From Bigelowiella natans CCMP2755 (Eukaryota > Cercozoa > Chlorarachniophyceae): a stretch of 64,000 nt of DNA. Under the pieces are notes generated by a model. The model was not told the origin of the DNA and made no database searches. It was given only the letters and a program-made list of their open reading frames with translations. The stretch lies in the NCBI GenBank assembly GCA_000320545.1, contig ADNK01002519.1, forward strand, positions 67,001 to 131,000, given 5' to 3'. Below are positions 25,629 to 37,328 of the stretch, piece after piece (within the stretch, counting starts at the first letter, position 1; every line of letters begins with the position of its first letter). The position numbers and the translations under genes are program-made.

Positions 25629-26889
25629 GTTCTAACCCACGTGCCAATACTCTCACCTTTTCTGTCCACCACTCGCAGTTTCGGAAGTTCACTACGACCA
25701 TGGAAATCGTTCTTGGCGTTTCTTGTCATCAAGTCAGTCATAGCATCGATGTCGCTTGATCGAATCGTAGGGCATTTGTGCCTATTCTTTTGCAAGCTTT
25801 CTCGCCGTTCTCCTAGAACCACGAGCATCTTGTCGCTTGTGTTGTTCTGAGGCCGTCGAGGATCCGCGTCACCTTCCACTGATCAGAGTATCTTGCTCTT
25901 TGGAAAGGGCCGATGCGGCGCGCAATGCGGCAATGGGCGGGGGTTTCGGTCACCAGGGTGGCTTTTCCTCCCACCCACAAACCCACATTCTCGTTCACTG
26001 GTGGGATGGACAGACGTGTCGCCCCAGCCACCGATGACTCGGTTGCCTGATTGAGGATGTTTGGATCTGCATCCAAGGTTCAAAGTTGCATCCCTGCATC
26101 CGCCGAAGTGGTGATGGCCAAATGCTAGAAATGGGCGGGGGGGATTTTCGGTTGCGAGGGTGGCTTTTCCCCTCATCCCTGCACCACATTCCTGTTCACC
26201 GGTGGGGCAGGCCACCGGCGAATTGGCTGCCAAGTGAAGGATTTTCGGACCTGTGTCTGAGATTCATCCCGCACGAATCCCGTCAGGATGAAGGTGTCGT
26301 CCTCCAACTTCATGCCATCCGCCAGTTTTGCAATTTTCTCCGTTGAGGCCGGGAACGTTGTGGTTGGCGTGAAGCTCGGACTTCCAATTGCAATGATGGG
26401 GCAATTCCTCCGCAAAAGCCGGGGATGTTGTGGTCCATCAACGCAGCTCAAGCTTGCGCGCCCGCACACACTGCTGGAGAAGCTAGCTAGCACAGCTAGA
26501 CAGAGCTAGCTAGCTAGATGTCGCATCGGACTTGCTAGTGGCAGTCAATTGCTCACATCTGCGGACATGTCCATTGTCAGGCGTCCTGCATGAACAAACT
26601 GAGCTCACTCAGAGCGCCAGAGCGCTCAGATTTGCAGACTCTAGGACTGATGGAGCCGAGCTAGCTAGCTAGCTAGCCATGCATCGTTCGGTGTGAATGT
26701 GTAGCTCTAGACTAGTAGGCCAGCGTTGTTCTCTAGTTCTAGAGTTCTCGATCACGTACGCGCATGCTAGCATGTGCATGGCGCAACACGCAGCAAAATT
26801 TTGAAAAAGATTCGACCTTGTCATCGCAATGGCAAGCGCTCGTTACGTGCTAGCGCTTGCTAAGTGTAACCTCTACTAACGAGCGCTTG
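25629..26889. other. Intergenic region with diverged repeat blocks and CTAG-rich sequence
   Basis: Upstream flank of the LRR gene and 3' flank of the 1055-aa gene. It has two related blocks (about 25920-26010 and 26125-26210) sharing ATGGGCGGGGG, GGGTGGCTTTTCC and TTCACYGGTGGG, then CTAG-rich DNA at about 26480-26800. The overlapping ORFs on both strands look like by-products of GC-rich repeats. I see no supported gene. Confidence 0.5.
25920..26215. repeat. Two diverged copies of a roughly 90-bp block, about 200 bp apart
   Basis: Both copies run ATGGGCGGGGG-TTTCGGT-GGGTGGCTTTTCC-CCACATTC-GTTCAC-GGTGGG in the same order and orientation. Confidence 0.65.
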
Positions 26890-26910
26890 CTAAGTATAAC
26901 CTCTACCTTT
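26853..26910. repeat. 30-bp tandem duplication spanning a stop codon
   Basis: GCGCTTGCTAAGTGTAACCT and GCGCTTGCTAAGTATAACCT occur in tandem. The copy nearer the gene supplies its last codons and TAG stop. Confidence 0.8.
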
Positions 26911-29900
26911 TATGATGTCTAGACATTGTTCTGCTTTGGATTTCACTCCTGTTGTTATTGTCTTCCATGTTTCTTTCTTCTCATTTGGGAAGTCAGTCCG
27001 TGCATTTATCTGACGCTCAACACTGCTTGCGGTAGTTTTTGCCTGTGTCAAAGCATGCTCTAACCCGTGATTCTCAACTAAATTGAGAGATATTTCGCGA
27101 CGAAGTTTAATTGCAGAATTATTTCTTTCCTTTCTGTCACGCTTAGCCGCGACTGACTCCATTGACTCAATTGCCTCAACATTCAGTACATGTATGAGGA
27201 CGATCAAAATGTTTAGTGCAATCTGTAGTCCTTCCTTTGTGGTGCAGGTCTTTAGGGTACTCACCAATATTTCGGCCTGTGTAGAAAGGTTTTCATTAAA
27301 CTCCGAAGTAGGTTCGAGTATCAAAGCAGGGAAATGACTAGCATATAACGTTGTCTGGAAAAATATTGTGCCGAGGGTGGCCGTTACTGGAACAAGAATG
27401 GCAAAATAATTGCGATCATCCTCAATTATTGCCATAAGTTTCGACACAACACCCGAAACAACGAGGTAGTATATTGTTCCTGCAGCTGCCTTTGCGCAGA
27501 TTTTCATGACTAGGGTGGAGATCGAGGCTAGAACTGAAGCATCATGTCGCTGGCCCATTTGCTGCTTCCCTAGCAAATACAATAAACGATCTAGCGTTGC
27601 TCGGTAACTGACAGGGCCAAATAAGATCCTGGTATCCTTCTCGATGAGCGAGCGCAGTAGGGTCACGGCGCTTAAAATAAGATCCCTACTGGGACAGTGA
27701 TGTATAATATCTAAGCAAATTTTACTGCACCCAAGATCATGGATTTTGCTCGAGAGAGCGCCCTTCTCAGTAGCAATCTTTTGCAAAGCCTGCAGAGAGT
27801 AATTTTTGGCGTAAATATTTCCGTGACATGCTAGTTGAATGAGAGGCTCCAGCAATCGGTCAAATCCCGTTTTAACCTGCCGTAATGCTTTTTTGCATAT
27901 GACTCGAAGTAGCTCCAGATTGTGAGATTTATGTAGAATTAGATTCCCTAGAAACTTTGAAAACATCCTCTCGTCTCCACAACGGGAAAATAAATCAGAA
28001 AAATATCCCGTTTCAAGGAGCTTGGATAGTACAAACTCATTGCATTGAAGATACTTCAATTGCTGAGGTTCCTGCAGAATCGCATAGATAGATTTCGTTG
28101 GGTCAAAGGGTACTCCATCTTTGTGCAGAAATACCAAAAACGCGATGACTTGGTTGAGGACATCTCTTTCTGTCTGGTTCATACCTGATCGACCTGACTT
28201 AACAGTCATTGCAAGAGACTGTATGTTAAGATATTCTGGCATGAATGAATCCACTGCATGCGCGAAGTATGCAGATACACGCCATCTCCACCTATTCAGG
28301 AGTTTTTTTTTCGTATCCACAGGAAAGTCAGATTTCAGCATTTTTCCTGCTGTTGTCTCAATGCGCTTTATGATCGACAAGGGATCTTTTACAACAACAG
28401 GTATTAAGTCAGAATCCTTCAATATGCTTTTCATATCCAAACCAGTTGTACGCAAAATACTGATGCAAAACTGCTCGGCTAGAAAATATAGTGTCTGCCC
28501 TCCAAACCTTTGCGTTGGCTTAATTTGATACATAGGCCGATTTCTCAACCATGAGTAGACTTCGGTACTGCAGAGTAAAGCGTTTACTTGTATTTGTATC
28601 ATGAATCGGTCGATATAAGTTGGATGCGGTACATGCGCAAGTTTTGAGTTTTGCTTCACCTCCTTCTTTCTATCGAGGTCAGTAATCCATTTACTGTTCC
28701 ACTTCCAATCCATAACAGTTGGTGAAAGAGTATCTACGATTCGCTCTACACAATCCATGAACTTTGGCTCATTTGTTCTATGATCTGAAATTTGTTTGAT
28801 ACCTTTAAGGACGAAAACCATATCTTGAAAGGTATTTATTTGTGGTGGTATGAATTTTCTTCGTACACCAATAATGCCGATTTCTCTGTCGTTAGTGAAG
28901 ATGTGCATTCTAAAACAGTGCCACATAGCTTCATCTTTCACAACATTTAGCTTCTTCCGATATATTCCACGTTCGGGCACAAAGAAATTCCCTGTTTTGC
29001 GACTCCTGTTGTCGGCATCGGCCATAAACCATGCTATTGACTCTACCCACAAATGGAAATGAAGGTTGGAATGGTGAGAATTTTTGGTAATACGCCGTTC
29101 CGGCATTATCCTGAAGATTAAGTGTTTGCTATCCTCTATATTCATTGGTTTACCACTATCATCCACGCTATCCCAATAGTATGTTGAGACATGCCGATTC
29201 TTTGTGGAATACGTGCTTTCTAGGGAAAAGTCTTTCATTTCTTCAGGACCGAGAAATATGTAACCACATCTGAAAGAGTAAAATAGATGTCTTTCAACTA
29301 AATTATGCAATCATAAGAGATACCTGTAAAATGTTTTCTGGTCCAATTTTAGTGATCGTGGCAACGCATTGTACATCATAATCGAGGGATGCCTGAATTG
29401 TATCTTCGCGATCTTTGAAGTTGATGGTAAGAATTCTACCGGAAGGTTTTGAAGGCAGTTATGAATGTACATCATAGCAGTATCTCGGGATATCTGAAGT
29501 TCTTCGACGATCATTTTTCGATGACAAGAGCTCATAGATACAAAACCACAAGGGCTATCTTTGTATGAGCGCTTCATAAGAATCCCGAATCGATCTGGAA
29601 GTAATGGGTGCAAGAGAATTTTTTCGATGTCGTCCAATCTGCCTTGGAATATGAGGCTTTCTCTTATTTGATTTCCACTTTTTACGATTCCATTTTCTTC
29701 GATCTCATCAAGAGAAACAATGCGACCAGTTGAGGAGGCTGAACTACAAAAAATTTTCAATGATCAGGAACGCAAAATTTTAGTCATCTTCCAATGACAT
29801 TTTACCTCATTTCAGCACTATGCACATCCCGGTCTACATTAGCTTGTTTTACGTATGTTTTTTGTTCATTCCGTCCATCAAAATTCTTAACACTTAACCC

Positions 29901-30173
29901 GAGCTGCTCATCGTAAGATCGATCTTTGATCTGGTCTTGGCGAATGATAAAGACTCTAGTTTTGGTAGTACACATGTATGCCAATACCCCAGGATCCTTC
30001 TCGTTGAGTGACTTACCTAGAAGCCTCTCTACGAGTTCAACATTTAATGTAGTGTGAGGAGCAGAAGGTCGAAGAAATTCATTGTTGATGGTCAAGACTG
30101 GTTGGAAGGTCCTGATGTCGTCACATCCTGTGATGGAGGCGAGTCCCTTTAGCCCGGCCAATCGAGATGCCAT
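26890..30173 (-). CDS. 1055-aa protein of unknown function, ARM-like C-terminal half
   Basis: Three exons join in phase: 29806..30173, 29324..29743 and 26890..29269. The N terminus (MASRLAGLKGLASITGCDDI) is soluble, with no signal peptide or membrane segment. The middle contains charged segments such as FFVPERGIYRKKLNVVKDEA and GIIGVRRKFIPPQ. From about residue 600 the protein is Leu-rich helical sequence with an armadillo/HEAT-like rhythm (HNLELLRVICKKALRQVK; AKNYSLQALQKIATEKGALS; LSAVTLLRSLIEKDTRILFG). The end is Lys/Arg-rich. I do not recognise the family; the ARM-like call is from pattern only. The stop codon lies inside a short tandem duplication (26853-26910). Confidence 0.7.
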
Positions 30174-31437
30174 TGTTGGTGAATTTTGTTTCGATGTGAA
30201 AGTAATATTTCGCTATTGATGGCTTTCACAGATTGGCAGGCGATTTGATTTTCTCACAATGGATGTTGCTAGACGCAGGCATCAAAGGTCCTGCACTCTT
30301 ACTTCAACTGTGCTGTGCAAGACCAATCAAAGACTGAAATGCACAAATGCACAGGGAAAGATTGCTGCACGTTCATCTTTGCTGAAAGCTGCACACTGCT
30401 AGACTGGTGTAGACATTTTGAGTTGCGATGACTTTTCAGCAAGTCAAGGGGCCTCCCGGTGCTCCAAAGTGTGGCGTCCTTGATGATCGTCTGCGAGTGC
30501 CTTGGCACAAGAGTGAACGCCAGCGAGTTCTTCCAAAAGTGCACGCACTGTGTGCAAGTGACCAAGCGTGAACTGCTCGTGCATGTTCACAAGCTCTGGT
30601 GCAAGGCAAGACATCAGTGGCGGTTGTTAAAGTTTGCATGTTATCTGAACCAAGGTACGTGCATGCAAAATTTGAAATGAGAACTTCGAATCACAGCCCT
30701 GCTGACCTGACGATGAAGCCCAAGCGAAATCCTAGGCAAAGGATTCACTTGTGTTCCAAGCCAAACAACGCTGCTGCTGGCATCGGCGTGCAGGTTTGAT
30801 CCAAGTGCGAGCGAGCGAGCGAAGCATGCATGGGCAACGAAAAGGTGCGTGGTGGAGCTCGCGCACGTTGCGATTGGTCAAACTCAGCACAAAACTAGCT
30901 AGCGTAGCTAGAAAATCTTCAGCTTCAACAATGCGCCTCAAGGTCATCACTAGATCACGTACACTCTGGCACAGCCCATGCCTCCCATGCGTGCGCAAAA
31001 TCAAGCATCATGCATGTGTCTAGTGATCGTGGCTTTTCGCGTCATTTGCATTTGTTCCACACAATGGTCACACGCCTAGGCCGACGCAATGTACGACCGT
31101 GACGACGCACCAGCCACATTTGCAGATTTAGAAGTGATGGGTGGCATGCAGCAAAGGCGGGTGGCTGATCTAGATGATCGTTGCGCACGCCTGTGCATCG
31201 CTCTCGTGTGCAAATGCGATTCCATCAACGATGCGATGCTAGTTCAGAAAATTGCGACTCCATTCCCGGATCGAAGCATGGTGAAATAATGTTCATACTC
31301 CAATTTTCTCCTCGTCGTGGTAAAGTATCTCGTTAGAAGAAATGTCTAAAGCATCCAGCCATTGCATCGATTAATTCTTACAGAGGAGAGATAGAACTCT
31401 AGTCATCTGCGACGATGCGATTCTTAGGGGCAGAAAT
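30174..31437. other. Intergenic region, no supported gene
   Basis: Contains TGCA/GCATG-rich sequence and overlapping ORFs on both strands, none with recognisable protein character. Confidence 0.5.
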
Positions 31438-32164
31438 TCAAATTTGATTCTCTTGTGCCCTTGCGTACGTAAGAAGCTGATAAAAATAAGAATTAATGTG
31501 TAGTTCTGACCAAAACAAAATATTGTAAGTTTCATAGCTTAATTTTGAATCGTACATGCACATTACAGACACATTTTTAACTCCATCTTCTACATGATAT
31601 AATCTCTCATGATGCACTAATTTCCCAATTACTTTATCTTTTGCCGTGTGGAGAAGTCCCCTGCCCATGCAGTACAAATAGCAGTAGAGCGGGCAGCAAG
31701 ACTAGGATAAAAAATGTAACCACACAATGTTAATGGTTTGCGACAATTACTGAGCTAACTTCCATAATAACGTACCAGTCCAGCAGTGCAGACACAGCAG
31801 CAATAAGCGAACATGGTCAGACACGAAATACACCCTGGGTTCTCCACAGCCTTTGAGGAAGAATTAGTAATAAAAAATAACATATCAGATACAGTTTCAT
31901 CTTATTTTATAAGAATTAGCTGTACTGACTTTTTCAGCCATAACCAAGCTCTGAAAACAAACAAAACACACTCATGTCTTTATGCATATCTCGAGAAATT
32001 ATCATATTTTCCCCTTAAATTTTATTTCCTTCAATGTTTGTATTACTGATTCTTCCTGAGCTTGTTGTTTTTTTAAGAAAAGTTTCCTGAATTCCTCCTT
32101 GTCCATCTGATATTATTTTGTCTGTTAATGTTCATTGCACTAACATATAATATGGAAATATATA

Positions 32165-32252
<88 letters not shown>

Positions 32253-32690
32253 ACTTTACCTTCCCATCCTTGTTAGCATCGAAAGCGTGAAAGACGCATT
32301 TACATTCGTCTTCTGTAAAGCTGACTTGCTGGCGCAGAAAGACCCTGAGCTCCTACATATGCGACACGCACACACACACACACACACACGCATTTGTAAG
32401 CAATGCATGCGATACGTATATATAATCAACAAGCACAAAGCGCTGTGGCAATTGCGAATCTAACCTTTTCCTCAACAGATCCACTGTTGTCCTTGTCAAC
32501 AGCGTCGAAGACCTAGGTGATGCAAAAACGCGGTTGAAGATAAATTAGGCACTGCCGTTCTTCGAACATCCAAAACATGCTGTGACGAGTAAATTGCGCA
32601 TATGGAAAATATTGACTAAAAGTTTTCGGTTCAAGGTACCAAGTCTATAACGGCATTTAGCTTGGCAGCTTGGTGTTGGTAGTCCGCCAT
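31438..32690 (-). CDS. Small EF-hand Ca2+-binding protein with Cys-rich membrane-like tail
   Basis: Seven phase-consistent exons: 32640..32690, 32465..32512, 32260..32352, 32047..32106, 31930..31950, 31776..31850 and 31438..31701. They encode about 203 aa. Two canonical EF-hand loops are each assembled across an intron: DKDNSGSVEEKE (residues about 22-33) and DANKDGKMDKEE (about 57-68), with all chelating positions filled. A Lys/Gln-rich helix follows, then an unusual cluster of about 11 Cys in a hydrophobic stretch (CLTMFAYCCCVCTAGL, then SCCPLYCYLYCMG), and a hydrophilic C terminus. The tail suggests S-acylation or a hairpin membrane anchor, so it may be a membrane-bound Ca2+ sensor (inference). 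The (TA)n, (GT)n and (AC)n microsatellites near 32160-32390 lie in its introns. The last exon's stop is the least certain part. Confidence 0.72.
32158..32250. repeat. (TA)n(TG)n compound microsatellite in intron
   Basis: TA run (to about 32200) followed by a TG run ending 10 bp from the splice donor of EF-hand exon 3. Confidence 0.9.
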
Positions 32691-32932
32691 TGTTGTAAAA
32701 TCTAGATTCTGAGATACGTACACGCAAAATAATCAGTGATCATTATTAAGATCACAAAAGAAACAGAAGAGGAAGGGCGTAAATCTTACGATGAGACACG
32801 AAAATGATCATGTCGCTGTACATAAAGGACATAAGAATTTACCAATGATCATCTGCAACAAGAGTAACGTCGAAATACTATGCGCGGCTGGGAACTATTT
32901 TAGTAAAATCAGCTAGAGTCTAGATCTAAATA

Positions 32933-32995
32933 TGAAGGAAATCCTCAGGAAATCCTAGGAAATCAGGAAATCCTAGGAAATCCAGGAAATCCATA
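32933..32995. repeat. (AGGAAATCC)n degenerate tandem repeat
   Basis: Several head-to-tail copies of a 9-13 bp GGAAATCC unit. Confidence 0.8.
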
Positions 32996-33079
32996 AAAAT
33001 CACCTACTCGTAGATCCATGGGTGAAAAAAGAATTTCAGTTTCTGTATCTGTGGAAAATTCACCAAAATCTTTTTCTTT

Positions 33080-33230
33080 CATAAAACTGGGATTTATAAA
33101 GCCCGGTGCTCGAGAAGTAATCTCGGTTTAACCGGCGCCTGAGATTTCGATACCCCAAAAACACCTAAAAAGAACGAAAACCCGGGATTGCTTCTCGAGC
33201 ACCCGGGCTTTATAAATCCCAGTTTTTATG
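33080..33230. mobile_element. MITE-like foldback element
   Basis: About 48-bp terminal inverted repeats (outer end CATAAAACTGGGATTTATAA, inner part GGTGCTCGAGAAG) enclose about 55 bp of unique sequence. There is no ORF. A convincing target-site duplication was not seen. Confidence 0.65.
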
Positions 33231-33489
33231 TCTTCGGTGGTCTATAGATCTAACAAAAATTCGACTGGTTTAAATTTGGTTACTACTGGTCTAGGTCTTG
33301 TGATGTGAGTACGAGAAAAAACTACCCCGTTTGAAGCTAAATGTGCGTATGGAAACCAAGTTGTAGGGCAAAATCCCTGGTCGATGTATGTGAATACGAC
33401 ACTATTTGAACGTGTTGTACCAAAATTGATGTCGCAGGGCAAAATTCTTCTTTATTTTTATATCCGTCACAAACGTCGTTCGGACAAGC

Positions 33490-36378
33490 ATGCCCCCCTC
33501 TCGAGTTGCCATACCCCTACTCATCCTCCTCCGGGTACAATACTCCTCACCTTCGCACGTCCATGCTAAAAGATTGCACGAACATAAAAGTAGCATAGTC
33601 ATCGACCAGTTTGGAAGGCACCGTTGTAACTCTCGCCTAGGATGGTTGCAAACAAGGGAAAGACGACGACACTGTGGAGTTGCAGGGCTGGGAAGGAAGA
33701 TTAGTCGCCCAGCTTTGTCTCTTATACCAACTCGCCCGAGAGCAAATTCATTCATATTTAGACCGCCTGTGACAACTGAAGTTATAGGCCGTAAAGTTCC
33801 AGTTGTGCGAGGAAACAAGGAGCAAGAATTAGGCAGTTCCACTAGCAAAGCGGCGGTAAGATGGATGGAAGCTTTGAAACCCTGGGGCATTATGGGCTTG
33901 GTTGCAGCTGCCACTCTTGCATTTCCAGTTCCTACGGGTGTAGACCAAAGTGGATGGAATTTGTTGGCAATTTTTGTTTCAGTGGTAGTGGGAACGATGG
34001 TGGCACCTTTGCCAGTAGGAGCACTTTGTCTAATAGCTGTAGCGATATCAACTGCGACGGGATCTATTTCCATATCTGCTGCTCTGAAAGATCTTAGCAG
34101 CCCGAACATGTGGCTTGTAGTCATGGCCTTTTTTATTGCAAGGTAGCTTAATCTCGACCCTATCCGTCGAACGTATTATCTCTGTCTCTTCTTCATCAAT
34201 GACAGTTGTTTGTTCTTCTACCCCTCAGGGCAATTATAAAGTCAAATCTGGGAACAAGAATATCACTGCTTCTTGTAAAGTTGTTTGGACAGCGATCAAT
34301 TGGACTAGCATATTGTATGACCGCCTCGGAACTTTGCTTAGGCCCCGCTATCCCTTCTGTTACAGCTCGAAGTGGCGGTGTCGTGTATGAACAACTTACA
34401 ATTCTTAGCACAGTGTGATGATTATTATCAAAGCGTGTTATGATTTAATAAAACTAAATGCATATTATGAGTGAATAAAAAATTATAGTAAGAATACTAC
34501 AATTGAAGAGACTCAACAATGTGGTGGTGCCAGATTCATTTTTTCATCTGGGAAAAGCGTTGATAGATTCACATTTCGTCTTTGTATGAGCGTAACATGT
34601 TCCTTCTTATTTCAATTCAGGTATCCATTAATTCTCTCGTTAGCGTCAACATTCAACAGTACGGCAGAATCCCCGGAAAGTGCCCGCAAGCTCGGTTCCT
34701 TCCTCACCTTAAACGCGTTTCAAAGTTCTGCCATTACCTGCGCTATGTTTGCAACAGCCATGGCATCGAATCCCCAGGTTAGATCATAACAAACACACAA
34801 GTCTATGCTCCATCAAGTGGCTTATGCTGCTGCTCTTATCATATTTTTTATCAGATTCTTGGCTTTGCCAATGTTTTCCTTGCCTCTGTTGGACAAACGG
34901 AAGTAGCCATAACCCCAGGAAATTGGGTGATGAACATCTTCTCTTTTCTCATCAGCACGAGGCTTAACATTATTAGTATCACCCTCCTTCTCCTTCTCAT
35001 GATTTATCATTACTAATAAATGACAGGCAATGGGATCTGTGGTCCCTGGGCTCGTAAACCTAGCTGTGCTTCCTCTCCTGACATATTTCTTACACAAGCC
35101 GACGATTACCAGTATTCTGCACCTGCAACTACTCGTTACTACTTTCTCCAGATAGTAGTATCCTTACTCCCCTTCGTACTGTTATAGGAACTCCCCAAGC
35201 TAGGGAAATGGCTGAAGAGGGACTCAGTAAACTGGGTGATGTTAGAACCCTACTATCGTTTCTGCATTGCCACAATATTATTACGATTTTGGAAGTATGT
35301 CAATGACGTATCATCCTCAACGGATGTTTATCTAATGGAATGCTACTTCTTGCTGTGATATTCGTTATGCTTCACAAAGGTCCAATGAAGACAAACGAAA
35401 AAATCGTCGCGTTTACTATCATTTCGATGCTGGTTGCATGGTAATATTCAGTGAGAAGACCGTGTCTGTGTTTTACCTGGACATTATTCATAGCAAATAC
35501 ATTAGGGTTGCCCTTAATTGTTGTCTGACTTTAACTATTATTGTCATTATTATCCTCATTATATATCAAAACTATTTATTGTTGCGCAGGATTGGTGATG
35601 GGAGAATTCCTGGATTTTCTTTGGCCCCCACCGCTACAGCGTTCTTAGGGGTCTCTGCCCTGCTCCTCACGAAGGTACATCTAAAGACGATGATGATGAT
35701 GATGACGATCATAGTGATGAATTGCCAATGTTATCATGAGAAAACGAAGAATAAAGCACAAAGTGTGCTGATTTGTTTTCAATTTTCCATCGCAAGTGAC
35801 AAGCTTAAATGATTTATTTGATGAGAAGACATTCTGATGAAAATATGTTGATCGTAGTCGCTGTGCACCAACAACCATAGGTTTTAAGTTGGAACGATGT
35901 TTTGGGTGAGAAGGGTGCATGGGACACGTTGATCTGGTTGTCAATACTGTCTTCCTTAGCAGATGGTAATTACATTGCTAATATACTATCGTGCATTTTT
36001 CATGTGTTTTGGTTAAAAGATCCTTTTATGTTCTCAATTTTGTTATATTTTCAAGGCCTTCGAGAAAAGGGAGTCATAGCATTTTTTAGTGGAAAAATTG
36101 CAGCTGCTTTCGCAGTGAGGTAAGTGTATCAGTATTATCGTTTCAAAGAAATGCACGTATGCTGTTAATTGCCCCTTACGCACGCATGTATACTGCAAAC
36201 AGACGTCATATACGGACTGCTTCAAAAAGCGCTACACCACACACTTAATTGTGATCTATATTGAATATTTTGTCATTGCATAATTGCACGGTAGCGGGCT
36301 GTCTCCTGGACTTGCATTTGGACTTCTTGGAGCAATTTATCTTTATTCTCACTACTTTTTTGCAAGGTAAGAGTGGTA

Positions 36379-36413
<35 letters not shown>

Positions 36414-36557
36414 TCAGCTTTGTGCAGAAAAGACAGGCAAGACGTTCGATTTCATCGTATTGTCACCTCCTTTGTAAATTCCATAGAAACTTTTCACTAA
36501 ATCATTCTCTTCTTCATCTTTATTATCGTCATCACCGTCATCGTTGTGATCATTATC

Positions 36558-36610
<53 letters not shown>

Positions 36611-37328
36611 TACTTCTTCTTCTGTCAGCATCGGTGCACATGTGTCAGCAATGTACGTCTCCTTCCTGACTGTAGCTGTTGCACTTGGGGTGAAACCTCT
36701 TGGGGCAGCGTTAATGCTTGGTCTGTCATTTTCTTATTCACAATTCTTTATTCTACTTCTTCATTGGATATCAAAAGAATGTTGATAATTTAGTATTCTT
36801 TTCGCTACTACCACATATTTTGATCCAATAATCGTCATTAACATGCTAAACACAGCTAATACAACAGCAGCGACATACGATTCTCTGAATCAGCACACCT
36901 TATGCAACCTGTTTATGTTGAGTACTAAGGTGATGCTATTATTGTCTTGTTTGTTGTTTGGAATTTGTAAGGATATCTATCTAGTGTGATGGGTGGGTTG
37001 ACACATTTTGCAACTGGCGCAGCACCAGTGATGTTCGGTTCAGGGTATTTCCATCTTAACAGTAAATTGCCGCATCGTCGTTCTCTCCTTATTATTATAT
37101 TGTAGGTATGTGTCATTAAAGGAATGGTGGCGAGTAGGCTTCCTGTCGTCCTTGGTAAAGAATTATTACGACAAATGCATATAGTTAAGATGTAATAATT
37201 CTGATTCACAACAAAACATCATTGTTGTCGTCGCTTTGCTTTCCATCATAATGATACGTGGTCAGGTAAATCTTTCTATATGGACAATCGTTGGTGGAAG
37301 TTGGTTGAAAGTCTTGGGGTTCCTTTGA
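33490..37328 (+). CDS. DASS-family plastid dicarboxylate (2-oxoglutarate/malate-type) translocator
   Basis: Integral membrane antiporter exchanging dicarboxylates; the plant homologues (DiT1/DiT2) link plastid nitrogen assimilation and photorespiration to the cytosol. Fifteen exons join in phase to 604 aa: 33490..34142, 34229..34384, 34621..34777, 34855..34926, 35027..35111, 35188..35235, 35380..35440, 35590..35674, 35881..35965, 36056..36119, 36295..36366, 36629..36720, 36972..37044, 37106..37154 and 37266..37328. Family hallmarks: KPWGIMGLVAAATLAFPVP, NMWLVVMAFFIAR, LGPAIPSVTARSGGVVYP, VLSWNDVLGEKGAWDTLIW, GAHVSAMYVSFLTVAVALGV, GGLTHFATGAAPVMFGSGYV, and KEWWRVGFLSS near the C terminus. Some 120 residues precede the core: a signal-peptide-like VAIPLLILLRVQYSS, then a basic Ser/Arg-rich stretch, i.e. 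a bipartite plastid presequence. Microsatellites (AGT)n and (TTC)n occupy one intron. Confidence 0.92.
36378..36625. repeat. (AGT)n and (TTC)n microsatellites in one intron
   Basis: AGT run at about 36378-36414 and TTC run at about 36558-36625, the second ending just before the acceptor of DASS exon 12. Confidence 0.9.

Noticed and set aside
25813-26346. Several overlapping ORFs on both strands as genes
   Set aside because: They come from GC-rich diverged repeats, overlap one another on both strands and show no protein-like features.
33402-34124. 240-aa minus-strand ORF
   Set aside because: Antisense to DASS exon 1, which encodes clear family sequence.
36546-36785. Ser-rich membrane protein
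   Set aside because: The poly-Ser is a translated (TTC)n intron repeat; the rest is exon 12 of the DASS transporter.
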